Assembly (NCBI RefSeq): GCF_004785795.1
Contig: NZ_SRRO01000001.1
Coordinates: forward strand, 1,054,001 to 1,118,000
Direction of reading: 5' to 3'
DNA from: Nocardioides eburneiflavus
GTDB lineage: Bacteria; Actinomycetota; Actinomycetes; Propionibacteriales; Nocardioidaceae
Length of the DNA: 64,000 bases
In this document: positions 18,234 to 26,499 of the stretch, in pieces
Numbering within the stretch: position 1 is the first letter of the stretch
How the letters are laid out: every line of letters begins with the position of its first letter
Made by a program: the position numbers and the translations under genes
Notes under the pieces: model-generated
What the model saw: the letters and a program-made list of their open reading frames with translations, nothing else
Told to the model about the DNA's origin: nothing
Database searches by the model: none

Positions 18234-19702
18234 GCGTGCAGAGCACGACCCACACCGGCACCACCCGCACGTCGGAGGTGCGGTTCCCGCCCGACTTCGG
18301 GTGGGGGATGGCGACCGCGTCCTACCAGATCGAGGGCGCCGTGGCCGAGGACGGGCGTACGCCGTCGATCTGGGACACCTTCTCCCGGATCCCCGGGGCG
18401 GTGATGAACGGTGACACCGGCGACGTGGCCTGCGAGCACTACCACCGGATGCCCGACGACGTGGCCCTGCTCGCCGACCTCGGCGCCACGACCTACCGGT
18501 TCTCGGTGGCGTGGCCGCGCGTACGCCCCGACGCCGGGCCGGTCAACGCGGCCGGGCTCGGCTTCTACGACCGGCTCGTCGACGAGCTGCTGGGGCGCGA
18601 CATCGCGCCGTGGCTGACGCTCTACCACTGGGACCTGCCGCAGGTCCTCGAGGACGCGGGCGGCTGGACCAACCGCGACACCGTCGACAGGTTCGTCGAG
18701 TACGCGATCTCGGTGCACGAGGCGCTCGGCGACCGCGTGCCGACCTGGACCACCCTCAACGAGCCGTGGTGCTCGGCCTTCCTCGGCTACTCCGCCGGCC
18801 ACCACGCCCCGGGTCGCCAGGAGGGTGCCGCCGGCCTGGTCGCGGGGCACCACCTGCTGCTCGCCCACGGCCTGGCCACCCAGGAGCTGCGCAGCCGCGG
18901 CGCCGACCGCCTCGGGCTCAGCCTCAACCTCACCGTGCCCGACCCCAGCGACCCGAGCGACCCGGTGGACGTCGACGCGGCCCGGCGCATCGACGGCCTG
19001 CACAACCGGTTCTTCCTCGACCCGATCTTCCGCGGGGCGTACCCCGCCGACGTGCTCGAGGACACCGCCGACCTCACGTGGCAGGGGAGCCCCTGGTACG
19101 ACGTGGTGGGCGACGGCGACCTCGCCACGATCGCCACCCCGATCGACGTCCTGGGCGTGAACTACTACCACGGCAACGAGGTCTCGGGTCACCCGCGCAC
19201 CGACGTCGTCGGCATGGGCGCCGACCACCCGGACCGGGTGTCGCTGTCGCCGTTCGTCGGGTCCGAGCACGTGACGTTCCCCAGCCGCGGGCTGCCCGTC
19301 ACCGCCATGGGCTGGGAGATCCAGCCCGACGGGCTCCACCGCCTGCTGCGGCGCCTGCACGACGACTACCCGCGCCTGCCGATCCACCTCACCGAGACAG
19401 GTGCGGCCTTCGACGACCGGGTCGGCGCGGACGGTCGCGTGCACGACCCGGACCGGATCGCGTTCCTCGACTCCTACCTGCGCGCCGTCCACCGCGCGAT
19501 CGAGGAGGGGGTCGACGTGCGCGGCTTCTTCCAGTGGTCGTTCTGCGACAACTTCGAGTGGGCGTTCGGCTACGCGAAGCGGTTCGGGCTGGTGCACGTC
19601 GACTACGCGACGCAGCGGCGTACGCCGAAGTCGAGCGCGCACTGGTACTCCGAGCTGGCCCGCACCGGCGTCCTGCCTGCGACCGAGCCGCCCGGCCGCT
19701 AG
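18230..19702 (+). CDS. GH1 beta-glucosidase
   Basis: A 490-residue glycoside hydrolase family 1 enzyme. The acid/base Glu is E178 in TLNEPW and the nucleophile is E389 in HLTETG. WGMATASYQIEGA near the start and FFQWSFCDNFEWAFGY near the end are family signatures. It has no signal peptide, so it would split imported cellobiose or other beta-glucosides in the cytoplasm, like BglC of Streptomyces. It is coupled to the permease by an ATGA overlap. Confidence 0.92.
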   Translation: MSVQSTTHTGTTRTSEVRFPPDFGWGMATASYQIEGAVAEDGRTPSIWDTFSRIPGAVMNGDTGDVACEHYHRMPDDVALLADLGATTYRFSVAWPRVRPDAGPVNAAGLGFYDRLVDELLGRDIAPWLTLYHWDLPQVLEDAGGWTNRDTVDRFVEYAISVHEALGDRVPTWTTLNEPWCSAFLGYSAGHHAPGRQEGAAGLVAGHHLLLAHGLATQELRSRGADRLGLSLNLTVPDPSDPSDPVDVDAARRIDGLHNRFFLDPIFRGAYPADVLEDTADLTWQGSPWYDVVGDGDLATIATPIDVLGVNYYHGNEVSGHPRTDVVGMGADHPDRVSLSPFVGSEHVTFPSRGLPVTAMGWEIQPDGLHRLLRRLHDDYPRLPIHLTETGAAFDDRVGADGRVHDPDRIAFLDSYLRAVHRAIEEGVDVRGFFQWSFCDNFEWAFGYAKRFGLVHVDYATQRRTPKSSAHWYSELARTGVLPATEPPGR

Positions 19703-19703
19703 C

Positions 19704-20756
19704 GTGGCGCGTGTGACCTCGTCGCGGACCCCTCCGAAGCCAGGTGGCTCGGGCTCGCCCACCCTCGACGAGGTGGCGCGCGTCGCGGGCGTCTCGCGCG
19801 CGACGGCCTCCCGGGCGATCAACGGCGGCGACCGGGTCAGCGCCCGCGCGCAGTCGGCCGTCGACACGGCCGTGCGAACCCTCGGCTACGTCCCCAACCC
19901 CGCCGCGCGCAGCCTGGTGACCCGGCGTACGGACTCGATCGCCGTCGTCGTGCCCGAGCCGGACGACCGCGTCTTCTCCGACCCGTTCTTCGCCGGCACG
20001 CTGCGCGGCGTCAACCGGGTGCTCGCCGAGCGCGACATCCAGCTGGTGCTGCTGCTGGCGAGGCCCGGCGCGTCCACCGCCCGCACGCTGCGCTACCTGA
20101 CCAACCGCCACGTCGACGGGGCGCTGGTCACCTCCCACCACCGCGACGACCGGCTCGCCGAGCACCTCGCCGACATCGGCCTGCCGTGCGTCTTCGGCGG
20201 CCGGCCCTGGACCGGCGGCGACCGAGTGGCCTATGTCGACGTCGACAACGTCGCCGGCGAGCGGGAGGCCACCGAGGTGCTCATCGCGCGCGGCTGCACC
20301 CGCATCGGCACGATCGCCGGCCCCGCGGACATGACCGCCGCCGAGGACCGGCTGGCCGGCTGGCGGCAGGCGATGTCGGCGGCCGGGCTGCCGTCCGACG
20401 CCGTCGAGCACGGCGACTTCACCGAGGCCAGCGGCGAGACCGCGGCCCGCGCCCTCATGGAGCGCCACCCCGACCTCGACGGACTGGTCGTGGGCTCGGA
20501 CCTGATGGCCGCGGGCGCGCTGCGGGTGCTGGCCGAGCTCGGCCGCCGGGTGCCGGACGACATCGCCGTGGTCGGCTTCGACGACCTGGGGGTGGCCGAG
20601 CGGACGTCGCCTCCGCTCACCACGGTCCGGCAGCCCGTCACCGAGATGGCGGAGCGCGCGACCCGACTGCTCCTCGAGCGCGTCGACGACCCGGCCTCGA
20701 GCCACGCGATGCGGCTGATCATCCCGCCGATCCTCGTGCGGCGCGACAGCGCCTGA
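19704..20756 (+). CDS. LacI family repressor (CelR/CebR-like)
   Basis: About 350 residues: LacI helix-turn-helix (LDEVARVAGVSRATASRAIN), hinge YVPNPAARSLVTRRT, then a periplasmic-binding-like effector domain ending RQPVTEMAERATRLLLERVD. GTG 19704 lies 1 nt after the beta-glucosidase stop; GTG 19713 is an alternative. It ends the sugar operon and is the obvious binder of the two AGCGCT operators, with cellobiose as probable inducer. Confidence 0.88.
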   Translation: MARVTSSRTPPKPGGSGSPTLDEVARVAGVSRATASRAINGGDRVSARAQSAVDTAVRTLGYVPNPAARSLVTRRTDSIAVVVPEPDDRVFSDPFFAGTLRGVNRVLAERDIQLVLLLARPGASTARTLRYLTNRHVDGALVTSHHRDDRLAEHLADIGLPCVFGGRPWTGGDRVAYVDVDNVAGEREATEVLIARGCTRIGTIAGPADMTAAEDRLAGWRQAMSAAGLPSDAVEHGDFTEASGETAARALMERHPDLDGLVVGSDLMAAGALRVLAELGRRVPDDIAVVGFDDLGVAERTSPPLTTVRQPVTEMAERATRLLLERVDDPASSHAMRLIIPPILVRRDSA

Positions 20757-20795
20757 GTCTCGATACGCCCTCGTCCCTCGGGCTACTCGATCACG
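20757..20795. repeat. TCTCGATACG...TACTCGATCA repeat-like element
   Basis: A short sequence between the convergent lacI and arsC stops, TCTCGATACG followed after a CTCG-rich centre by CTACTCGATCA. It resembles small intergenic repeats I associate with Nocardioidaceae, but it is the only copy of this type I noticed here. Confidence 0.3.
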
Positions 20796-20809
20796 AAGGA
20801 GGTGCGCCC

Positions 20810-21220
20810 TCAGGCAAGGGACTCGATGAGCTCCTCCACCCGGCGCTTGATCTCGTCGCGGATCGGGCGCACCGACTCGATGCCCTGCCCGGCGGGGTCG
20901 TCGAGCTTCCAGTCCTCGTAGCGCTTGCCCGGGTAGAACGGGCAGGCGTCGCCGCAGCCCATCGTGATCACCACGTCGGAGGCCTGGACCGCGGTGTCGC
21001 TGAGCAGCTTGGGCTGCTGGGAGGCGATGTCGATGCCGACCTCGGCCATCGCCTCGACGGCGACGGGGTTGATCGTGCCTGCGGGCGCCGAGCCGGCGGA
21101 GAGCACCTCGACGCGGTCGCCGGCGAGGTGCCGCAGCCACCCGGCGGCCATCTGCGACCGGCCGGCGTTGTGCACGCAGACGAACAGGACGGTCGGGGTC
21201 GGGCGGGGGGTGTCAGTCAC
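20810..21220 (-). CDS. arsC: Arsenate reductase, LMW-phosphatase type
   Basis: A 136-residue low-molecular-weight phosphatase-fold protein. The P-loop is VLFVCVHNAGRSQMA (CX5R), and ASDVVITMGCGDACP carries two more cysteines, as in thioredoxin- or mycothiol-linked arsenate reductases. It reduces arsenate to arsenite for export. It overlaps the channel gene by 8 bp and is last in the arsR operon. Confidence 0.88.
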   Translation of the reverse strand: MTDTPRPTPTVLFVCVHNAGRSQMAAGWLRHLAGDRVEVLSAGSAPAGTINPVAVEAMAEVGIDIASQQPKLLSDTAVQASDVVITMGCGDACPFYPGKRYEDWKLDDPAGQGIESVRPIRDEIKRRVEELIESLA

Positions 21221-21896
21221 GGACGGCCTCCAGGGGTGAGGGGATCGGGTGCAGCACGCGGAGCAGGCCGAGGGCGACGCCTCCGCCGACCAGCTGCATG
21301 AGGACGAACATCGGCGCGGACGCGGGGCTGATCCCCGCGAAGGTGTCGGACAGGGTGCGGGCGATGGTCACCGCCGGGTTGGCGAAGCTGGTCGAGGAGG
21401 TGAACCAGTAGGCCGCGACGATCCAGCCGGCGACGGCCCAGGCGATCGCGTCCGTACGCCCCGCGCGGGCGCAGCCGAAGACGACGAGCACCAGCCCGAG
21501 CGTGGCGACGACCTCGCCGGTCCACAGGCCGACGCCGGTGCGCTCCCGACCGGCCAGCGTGATCACGTCGAGGTCGAACATGACGTTGGCGAGCATCGCC
21601 CCGATCGCGCCGCCCGCGACCTGGGCGCCCACCAGGACCGCGGCGTCGAGCGGGCGTACGAGGCGCAGCACCGCCTCGGCCGCCGTCACGACCGGGTTGA
21701 AGGCCGCGGACACCGGCTGGAGCGAGACGATGAGCGCGACGAGGACGGCGCCGGTCGCGAGGCTGTTGGCCAGCAGCTGCAGCCCGACGTCGTCGGTCAG
21801 CCGGGTCGCCATCACCCCCGACCCGACCACGGCCGCGACCAGGAGCGCCGTGCCCACCAGCTCCGCCGTGGCGCGCGCCGTCAGGCCGGGGGTCAC
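21213..21896 (-). CDS. MIP/aquaporin family channel (AqpS-like)
   Basis: A 227-residue protein with six membrane helices and two half-helix motifs, FNPVVTAAEAV and FANPAVTIAR, the first a degenerate NPA box. In place of ArsB or Acr3 the arsenic cluster encodes this channel, as in rhizobial aqpS operons, where arsenite made by ArsC leaves by downhill flow. The GTG start overlaps the arsR stop (GTGA). Confidence 0.8.
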   Translation of the reverse strand: MTPGLTARATAELVGTALLVAAVVGSGVMATRLTDDVGLQLLANSLATGAVLVALIVSLQPVSAAFNPVVTAAEAVLRLVRPLDAAVLVGAQVAGGAIGAMLANVMFDLDVITLAGRERTGVGLWTGEVVATLGLVLVVFGCARAGRTDAIAWAVAGWIVAAYWFTSSTSFANPAVTIARTLSDTFAGISPASAPMFVLMQLVGGGVALGLLRVLHPIPSPLEAVRD

Positions 21897-22249
21897 GCGT
21901 TGCCGCCGATGAGCGCAGCGAGGTCGGCGAGGACCTCCCGGCGTACGGCGTAGTAGACCCACACGCCCCGCTTGCTGCGGTCGAGCAGGCCGGCGTCGTG
22001 CAGCACCTTGAGGTGGTGGCTGATCGTCGGCTGGGAGAGGTCGAAGGCGTCGTTGAGGTCGCACACGCACGCCTCCCCGCCCTCGCTCGCAGCCACGATC
22101 GAGACCAGCCGCAGGCGCACCGGGTCGGCGAGCGCCTTCAGCAGTGGCGCGAGCCGCTCGGCCTGGTCGGCCGCGAGGGGCTCGCGCATGAGGGGCGAGC
22201 AGCACGCGGCCGTCTCGACGGGGGTCAGGGTCAGCTGGGACTTCGACAC
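21893..22249 (-). CDS. arsR: ArsR family arsenite-responsive repressor
   Basis: A 118-residue winged-helix protein with DNA-binding helix LSQPTISHHLKVLHDAGLL. The Cys residues lie in TAACCSPLM near the N-terminus and in EACVCDLNDAF. The adjacent N-terminal pair plus a Cys near residue 55-60 resembles the arsenite site of Corynebacterium glutamicum ArsR. GTG start. It should control both its own operon and the divergent ArsI/CadI-like gene. Confidence 0.88.
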   Translation of the reverse strand: MSKSQLTLTPVETAACCSPLMREPLAADQAERLAPLLKALADPVRLRLVSIVAASEGGEACVCDLNDAFDLSQPTISHHLKVLHDAGLLDRSKRGVWVYYAVRREVLADLAALIGGNA

Positions 22250-22257
22250 GGATCAAT

Positions 22258-22273
22258 ATTGACATGTGTCGAT
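22258..22273. promoter_or_regulatory. ArsR operator 1
   Basis: ATTGACA-TG-TGTCGAT is an inverted repeat with one mismatch, 9 bp upstream of the arsR start. It has the AT-rich ATnGACA half-sites usual for ArsR. Confidence 0.55.
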
Positions 22274-22289
22274 GAATAGGGCAATCTCT

Positions 22290-22311
22290 GATATCGACAA
22301 CCATCGATATC
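22290..22311. promoter_or_regulatory. ArsR operator 2
   Basis: GATATCGA at 22290-22297 and TCGATATC at 22304-22311 form a perfect 8-bp inverted repeat with a 6-bp spacer, just before the ArsI/CadI-like gene. It shares ATCGACA with operator 1. Confidence 0.55.
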
Positions 22312-22327
22312 TACGGAAGGACCCACC

Positions 22328-22768
22328 ATGTCCCGCCTGCAGCTCGCCCTCAACGTCGACGACCTCGAGACCTCGATCGCCTTCTACTCCACGCTCTTCG
22401 GCACCGAGCCGCACAAGGTGCGTCCGGGCTACGCGAACTTCGCCGTCGCCCAGCCGCCGCTCAAGCTGGTGCTGATCGAGAACGCCGGGCACGGCGGCAG
22501 CATCAACCACCTCGGTGTCGAGGTGGAGGACGTCGACACCGTCGACGCCGAGCTCACCCGCCTGGCCGCTGCCGGCCTCGCCACGACCGAGGAGCGCGAG
22601 ACCACCTGCTGCTACGCCAAGCAGGACAAGTTCTGGGTGCAGGGCACGCCCGACGGCGAGCGCTGGGAGGTCTACACGATCACCGACGACCTGACCGACC
22701 CGTCCGACGTGGTCGTGGAGGAGTCGCGCGAGCAGCTGGCAGGCGACGCCGCGCCCTGCTGCGCCTGA
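22328..22768 (+). CDS. arsI: ArsI/CadI family glyoxalase-fold metalloenzyme
   Basis: A 146-residue vicinal-oxygen-chelate protein (SRLQLALNVDDLETSIAFYS, then GSINHLGVEVED). The adjacent cysteines in ETTCCYAKQDKFWV match the Cys pair that binds trivalent methylarsenic in ArsI, the C-As lyase that demethylates organoarsenicals. A second CC pair ends the protein. CadI-like cadmium-induced proteins share the fold, so ArsI activity is probable, not proven. It has a good GGAAGG ribosome binding site and is divergent from arsR. Confidence 0.75.
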   Translation: MSRLQLALNVDDLETSIAFYSTLFGTEPHKVRPGYANFAVAQPPLKLVLIENAGHGGSINHLGVEVEDVDTVDAELTRLAAAGLATTEERETTCCYAKQDKFWVQGTPDGERWEVYTITDDLTDPSDVVVEESREQLAGDAAPCCA

Positions 22769-22815
22769 CCGACCGCCGGGCGTCCGAGACGGGAGCCACA
22801 GCGCGGCGGATTCAC

Positions 22816-22843
22816 GGGAACACCCCTCGTACCGCTAGCGTTG
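22816..22843 (+). promoter_or_regulatory. ECF-type promoter candidate for the helicase
   Basis: GGGAAC (22816-22821), an 18-bp spacer and GTTG (22840-22843) resemble SigR/SigH-type stress promoters. It would give a 5' leader of about 150 nt before the helicase ATG, a common arrangement for cold- or stress-controlled helicases. Confidence 0.35.
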
Positions 22844-23003
22844 TCATCTCAGACGCCCGGCCGGTCTTGCCCCGGGCGCAGGTCGCCGCCCGACACGCTC
22901 GGCGCGGCACCCTTCCTCACTTCAGAGGCACGTACGCCGCACCACGCCGGGTTTCCCGGGCCAGCGGCTCACGGTGGCGAGACGCCAACCGAAAGCAACT
23001 CAC

Positions 23004-24518
23004 ATGAACTTCGCCGACCTCGGCGTGCCCTCGTCGCTCGTCCAGATCCTCGAGCAGCAGGGCATCAGCACCCCCACCCCGATCCAGGCCGCGACGCTGC
23101 CCGACAGCCTCGCCGGCCGCGACGTGCTCGGCCGCGGCCGCACCGGCTCCGGCAAGACGTACGGCTTCCTGCTCCCGCTGGTCGCTCGCCTCGACGCGTC
23201 GAAGCTGCCGGCCATGCCGCGCAAGCCGCGCGCGCTCGTCCTCGCCCCGACCCGTGAGCTCGTCGGCCAGATCCACGCCGCGCTCCAGCCGCTGGCCAAG
23301 GCCGCCGGTCTCTCGACCGTCGTGGTCTACGGCGGCGTCGGCCAGGGCCCGCAGACCACGGCCCTCAAGAAGGGCGTCGACATCGTCCTGGCCTGCCCCG
23401 GCCGCCTCGAGGACCTCATGGGCCAGGGCTACGCCGACCTGTCCGCCGTCGAGATCACCATCCTCGACGAGGCCGACCACATGGCCGACCTGGGCTTCCT
23501 GCCCGGCGTGCGGCGCATCATGGACAAGACCCCGCGGTCGGGTCAGCGCATGCTCTTCTCCGCCACGCTCGACAAGGCGATCGACGTCCTGGTCAAGCGG
23601 TTCCTGACCAACGCGGTCACCCACGAGGCCGACTCGGCGCAGTCGCCGGTCGCCACGATGCACCACCACGTGCTGCACCTCAGCCGTGAGCAGCGGGTGC
23701 CGGTCCTGGTCGACCTGACCAGCGCCCCCGGCCGCACGGTCGTCTTCACCCGCACCAAGTACGGCGCCAAGGCGCTCGCCCGCCAGCTCAACAAGTCGGG
23801 CGTGCCGAGCGTGGAGCTGCACGGCAACCTGTCGCAGAACGCGCGCACCCGCAACATGGAGGCGTTCCACGCGGGGAGGGCGACCACGCTGGTCGCGACC
23901 GACATCGCCGCGCGCGGCATCCACGTCGACGACGTCGCCCTCGTCGTGCACGCCGACCCGCCGGTCGAGCACAAGGCCTACCTGCACCGCTCCGGCCGTA
24001 CGGCCCGCGCGGGCAACGAGGGCACCGTCATCACCCTCATGACCGACGAGCAGGTCCGCGACGTGCGCGACCTGACCCGCCAGGCCGGCATCAAGCCGGT
24101 CACGACCAAGGTCGGCGGCCCCGACCACCCCGTGCTCGTCCAGCTCGCCCCCGGCGAGCGGACGCTCGTGGCGGGCGGCCTCGTCGTCGAGGCCCCCGCG
24201 ACGGGTGGCGGCGGCCGCTCCACCGGCGCCAACGCCCAGCGCAAGCGCGCCCGCGCCAACGGCCAGACCGGCGGTCGCTCGCGTCGCGGCAACCCGACGA
24301 GCTACACCAGCGAGACCCCGGGCAGCTCCACCGGCGGCTCCACCGGTGGCGGCCAGCGCCGTCGCTCCGGCGGCGGCCAGGGTGCCGGCGGTGGCCAGGG
24401 TGCCGGCCAGGGCGGTGGCGGCAACCGTCGTCGTCGGTCCGGTGGCGGCGGCCAGGGCGGATCGTCCGCGGGTGGCGGTCGCGGGCACAGCGCGTCGTCG
24501 TTCAGCCGCGGTCGCTGA
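23004..24518 (+). CDS. DEAD-box RNA helicase
   Basis: A 504-residue protein. Q motif TPTPIQAATLPDSLAGRD, Walker A GRTGSGKTYGFLLP, DEAD in TILDEADHMADLGF, SAT in LFSATLDKAID, and motif VI YLHRSGRTARAGNEG are all present. The last 110 residues are a basic Gly/Arg/Gln-rich tail with many GGGQG-type repeats, likely an RNA-binding disordered region as in RhlE or CsdA. It remodels RNA for ribosome assembly or mRNA decay. ATG 23004 is preferred over an upstream in-frame ATG at 22974. Confidence 0.92.
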   Translation: MNFADLGVPSSLVQILEQQGISTPTPIQAATLPDSLAGRDVLGRGRTGSGKTYGFLLPLVARLDASKLPAMPRKPRALVLAPTRELVGQIHAALQPLAKAAGLSTVVVYGGVGQGPQTTALKKGVDIVLACPGRLEDLMGQGYADLSAVEITILDEADHMADLGFLPGVRRIMDKTPRSGQRMLFSATLDKAIDVLVKRFLTNAVTHEADSAQSPVATMHHHVLHLSREQRVPVLVDLTSAPGRTVVFTRTKYGAKALARQLNKSGVPSVELHGNLSQNARTRNMEAFHAGRATTLVATDIAARGIHVDDVALVVHADPPVEHKAYLHRSGRTARAGNEGTVITLMTDEQVRDVRDLTRQAGIKPVTTKVGGPDHPVLVQLAPGERTLVAGGLVVEAPATGGGGRSTGANAQRKRARANGQTGGRSRRGNPTSYTSETPGSSTGGSTGGGQRRRSGGGQGAGGGQGAGQGGGGNRRRRSGGGGQGGSSAGGGRGHSASSFSRGR

Positions 24519-24545
24519 CCCCCCGCGCACGCGGTCCTCGCCCCT

Positions 24546-24586
24546 GACCTTGCCCCTGAGTCTCCTGGAGACTCAGGGGCAAGGTC
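24546..24586 (+). terminator. Perfect 20-bp stem terminator of the helicase gene
   Basis: Arms at 24546-24565 and 24567-24586 are fully complementary over 20 bp with a 1-nt centre, 27 bp after the stop codon, followed by GTCTTCC. It is one of the strongest hairpins in the window. Confidence 0.75.
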
Positions 24587-24604
24587 GTCTTCCGGGCCCC
24601 CGGC

Positions 24605-24632
24605 GGGAACCACCGGTCGACCGGTGGTTCCC
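24605..24632. repeat. 28-bp perfect palindrome
   Basis: GGGAACCACCGGTC and its exact complement meet at 24618/24619 with no spacer, only 18 bp after the terminator. It may be a second hairpin, or an operator for the luciferase-like gene about 105 bp downstream. Confidence 0.5.
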
Positions 24633-24737
24633 GAGGTTCTCACCCGTTGCAGCGGGCGAGAAGCGCACGGAAAGGACTACCGGAATGCCCGGGCGGGGCT
24701 CGTGGTTGACCCTTCAACCAGTCAACGAAGGAGCGAC

Positions 24738-25802
24738 ATGCCCGACTTCGACTTCTCGGTGCTCGGCACCCGCGAGCACCCGACCCTGGGGCTCGACACT
24801 TTCGGCGACGCGCCGCTCGACGGCGCCCCGGGCAACCACCCGCAGACCCTGCGCGAGGTCGTCGCCGAGGCGGTCCTCGCCGACCGGGTCGGGGTCGACT
24901 ACATCGGCCTCGGCGAGCACCACCGCCCCGACTACGCGATCTCGGCGCCCGACGTCGTGCTCGCCGCGATCGCCGGCCAGACCGAGCGGATCCGGCTCGG
25001 CACCGGGGTCACCGTGCTGTCCTCCGACGACCCGATCCGGGTCTACCAGCGCTTCGCCACCCTCGACGCCGTGTCGAGCGGCCGCGCGGAGGTGCAGCTC
25101 GGGCGCGGCTCCTTCGTCGAGTCGTTCGGCCTGTTCGGCCTCGAGCTGTCCGACTACGACCGGCTCTTCGCCGAGAAGGTCGACCTCTTCGCCGCCCTCC
25201 AGCGCGAGGAGCCGGTGACGTGGGAGGGGACCGTACGCCCGCCGCTGGTCGACCAGCGGGTCTACCCGACGACCGCCGCCGGCCGGGTGCCGGCGTGGAT
25301 CGGCGTCGGCGGCACCCCGCAGTCCGTGGTCCGCGCCGCGCAGTACGGCATGCCGCTCATGCTCGCGGTCATCGGCGGATCGCCCGCGGCGTTCGTCCAG
25401 CTCGCCGACCTCTACCGCGAGGCGCTCGCCCGGATGGAGCTGCCCGAGCTGCCGATCGGCATGCACTCGCCCGGGCACGTCGCCGCGACGGACGACGAGG
25501 CGCGCGAGCAGCTCTACCCCCACCAGGCCGAGCTCTACACCCGCCTCGGCCGCGAGCGTGGCTGGCCTCCCTACTCCCGCCTCCAGTTCGAACAGGCCGC
25601 CAGCGCGCAGGGCGCGCTGTTCGTCGGGGCGCCGGAGACCGTCGCGCAGAAGATCGCCTGGGCCGCCCGCACCCTCGGGCTCTCCCGCTTCCAGCTGAAG
25701 TACTCCGTCGGCTCCCTCCCGCACGAGCAGCGGCTCGAGTCGGTGCGCCTCTACGGGGAGGAAGTCGTCCCGCGGGTCCGCGAGCTGTTGTCCGGCTCCT
25801 AG
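24738..25802 (+). CDS. LLM class flavin-dependent oxidoreductase
   Basis: A 354-residue bacterial-luciferase-like TIM barrel. The stretches DYIGLGEHHRPDYAISAP and RIRLGTGVTVLSSDDPIR are typical of the group, and RAEVQLGRGSFVESF is the flavin region. It uses reduced FMN or F420; the substrate cannot be told. ATG 24738 follows an AAGGAG ribosome binding site 6 nt upstream; the frame is open further up. Confidence 0.82.
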   Translation: MPDFDFSVLGTREHPTLGLDTFGDAPLDGAPGNHPQTLREVVAEAVLADRVGVDYIGLGEHHRPDYAISAPDVVLAAIAGQTERIRLGTGVTVLSSDDPIRVYQRFATLDAVSSGRAEVQLGRGSFVESFGLFGLELSDYDRLFAEKVDLFAALQREEPVTWEGTVRPPLVDQRVYPTTAAGRVPAWIGVGGTPQSVVRAAQYGMPLMLAVIGGSPAAFVQLADLYREALARMELPELPIGMHSPGHVAATDDEAREQLYPHQAELYTRLGRERGWPPYSRLQFEQAASAQGALFVGAPETVAQKIAWAARTLGLSRFQLKYSVGSLPHEQRLESVRLYGEEVVPRVRELLSGS

Positions 25803-25812
25803 GCTGGAGGTC

Positions 25813-26499
25813 ATGCGCACGTTCATCCGCCGCTCGCTGTGGGACGTGGTCCCACGCGACCAGCGCGACACCCCGGAGGCCTTCCGCCGCCGGCAGGTCG
25901 TCGCCGCTGTCGTCGTGCTGGTCGGTGCGATCGTGCTGGGGTGGTCCCTGCGCCTCGAGCCGGGCAGCAACGTCTTCTACGTCGCCGCGGTGCTGCTCGC
26001 GGGCATCTGGGCCGCCGGCGCCTTCCTCTCCGGGCGGCTGCACCTGGGTCGCATCGCCGGTGGCACCGAGATGTTCGTCCGCCCGGTCCTGGCGCCCATC
26101 CTGCTCGGCCTGCTGCTGGTCGGCGTATTCGTCCTCGGCTCTCTGGTGGTGCGCGAGATCGACCCGCTCGCCGACTACGTCGGCTCGGTCCTGGCCTACG
26201 CCGACGAGGGCTCATTGACCGTCCTGGCGATCATCACCTTCGTCAACGGCATCGCCGAGGAGCTGTTCTTCCGCGGCGCGATGTACGCCGCGATCCCGCA
26301 GCACCCGGTGCTGTGGACCACGCTCGCGTACGTCGTGGCGACCCTGGCCACGGGCAACGTGATGCTCGGCTTCGCGGCCATCGTGCTCGGCGCGGTGTGC
26401 GGCCTCGAGCGGCGCGCCAGCGGCGGGGTGCTGGCACCGATCCTGACCCACATCACCTGGTCGCTGTCGATGCTGTTCGTGCTGCCGCTACTTTTCTGA
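25813..26499 (+). CDS. CPBP family intramembrane metalloprotease
   Basis: A 228-residue membrane protein with about six helices. The Abi/CAAX-protease motif 1 is present as GIAEELFFRGAMYA (EExxxR) and the final His motif as APILTHITWSLSM. The family includes Rce1-like proteases and bacteriocin-immunity proteins. It starts 10 bp after the oxidoreductase stop and overlaps the convergent next gene by 12 bp. Confidence 0.8.
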   Translation: MRTFIRRSLWDVVPRDQRDTPEAFRRRQVVAAVVVLVGAIVLGWSLRLEPGSNVFYVAAVLLAGIWAAGAFLSGRLHLGRIAGGTEMFVRPVLAPILLGLLLVGVFVLGSLVVREIDPLADYVGSVLAYADEGSLTVLAIITFVNGIAEELFFRGAMYAAIPQHPVLWTTLAYVVATLATGNVMLGFAAIVLGAVCGLERRASGGVLAPILTHITWSLSMLFVLPLLF

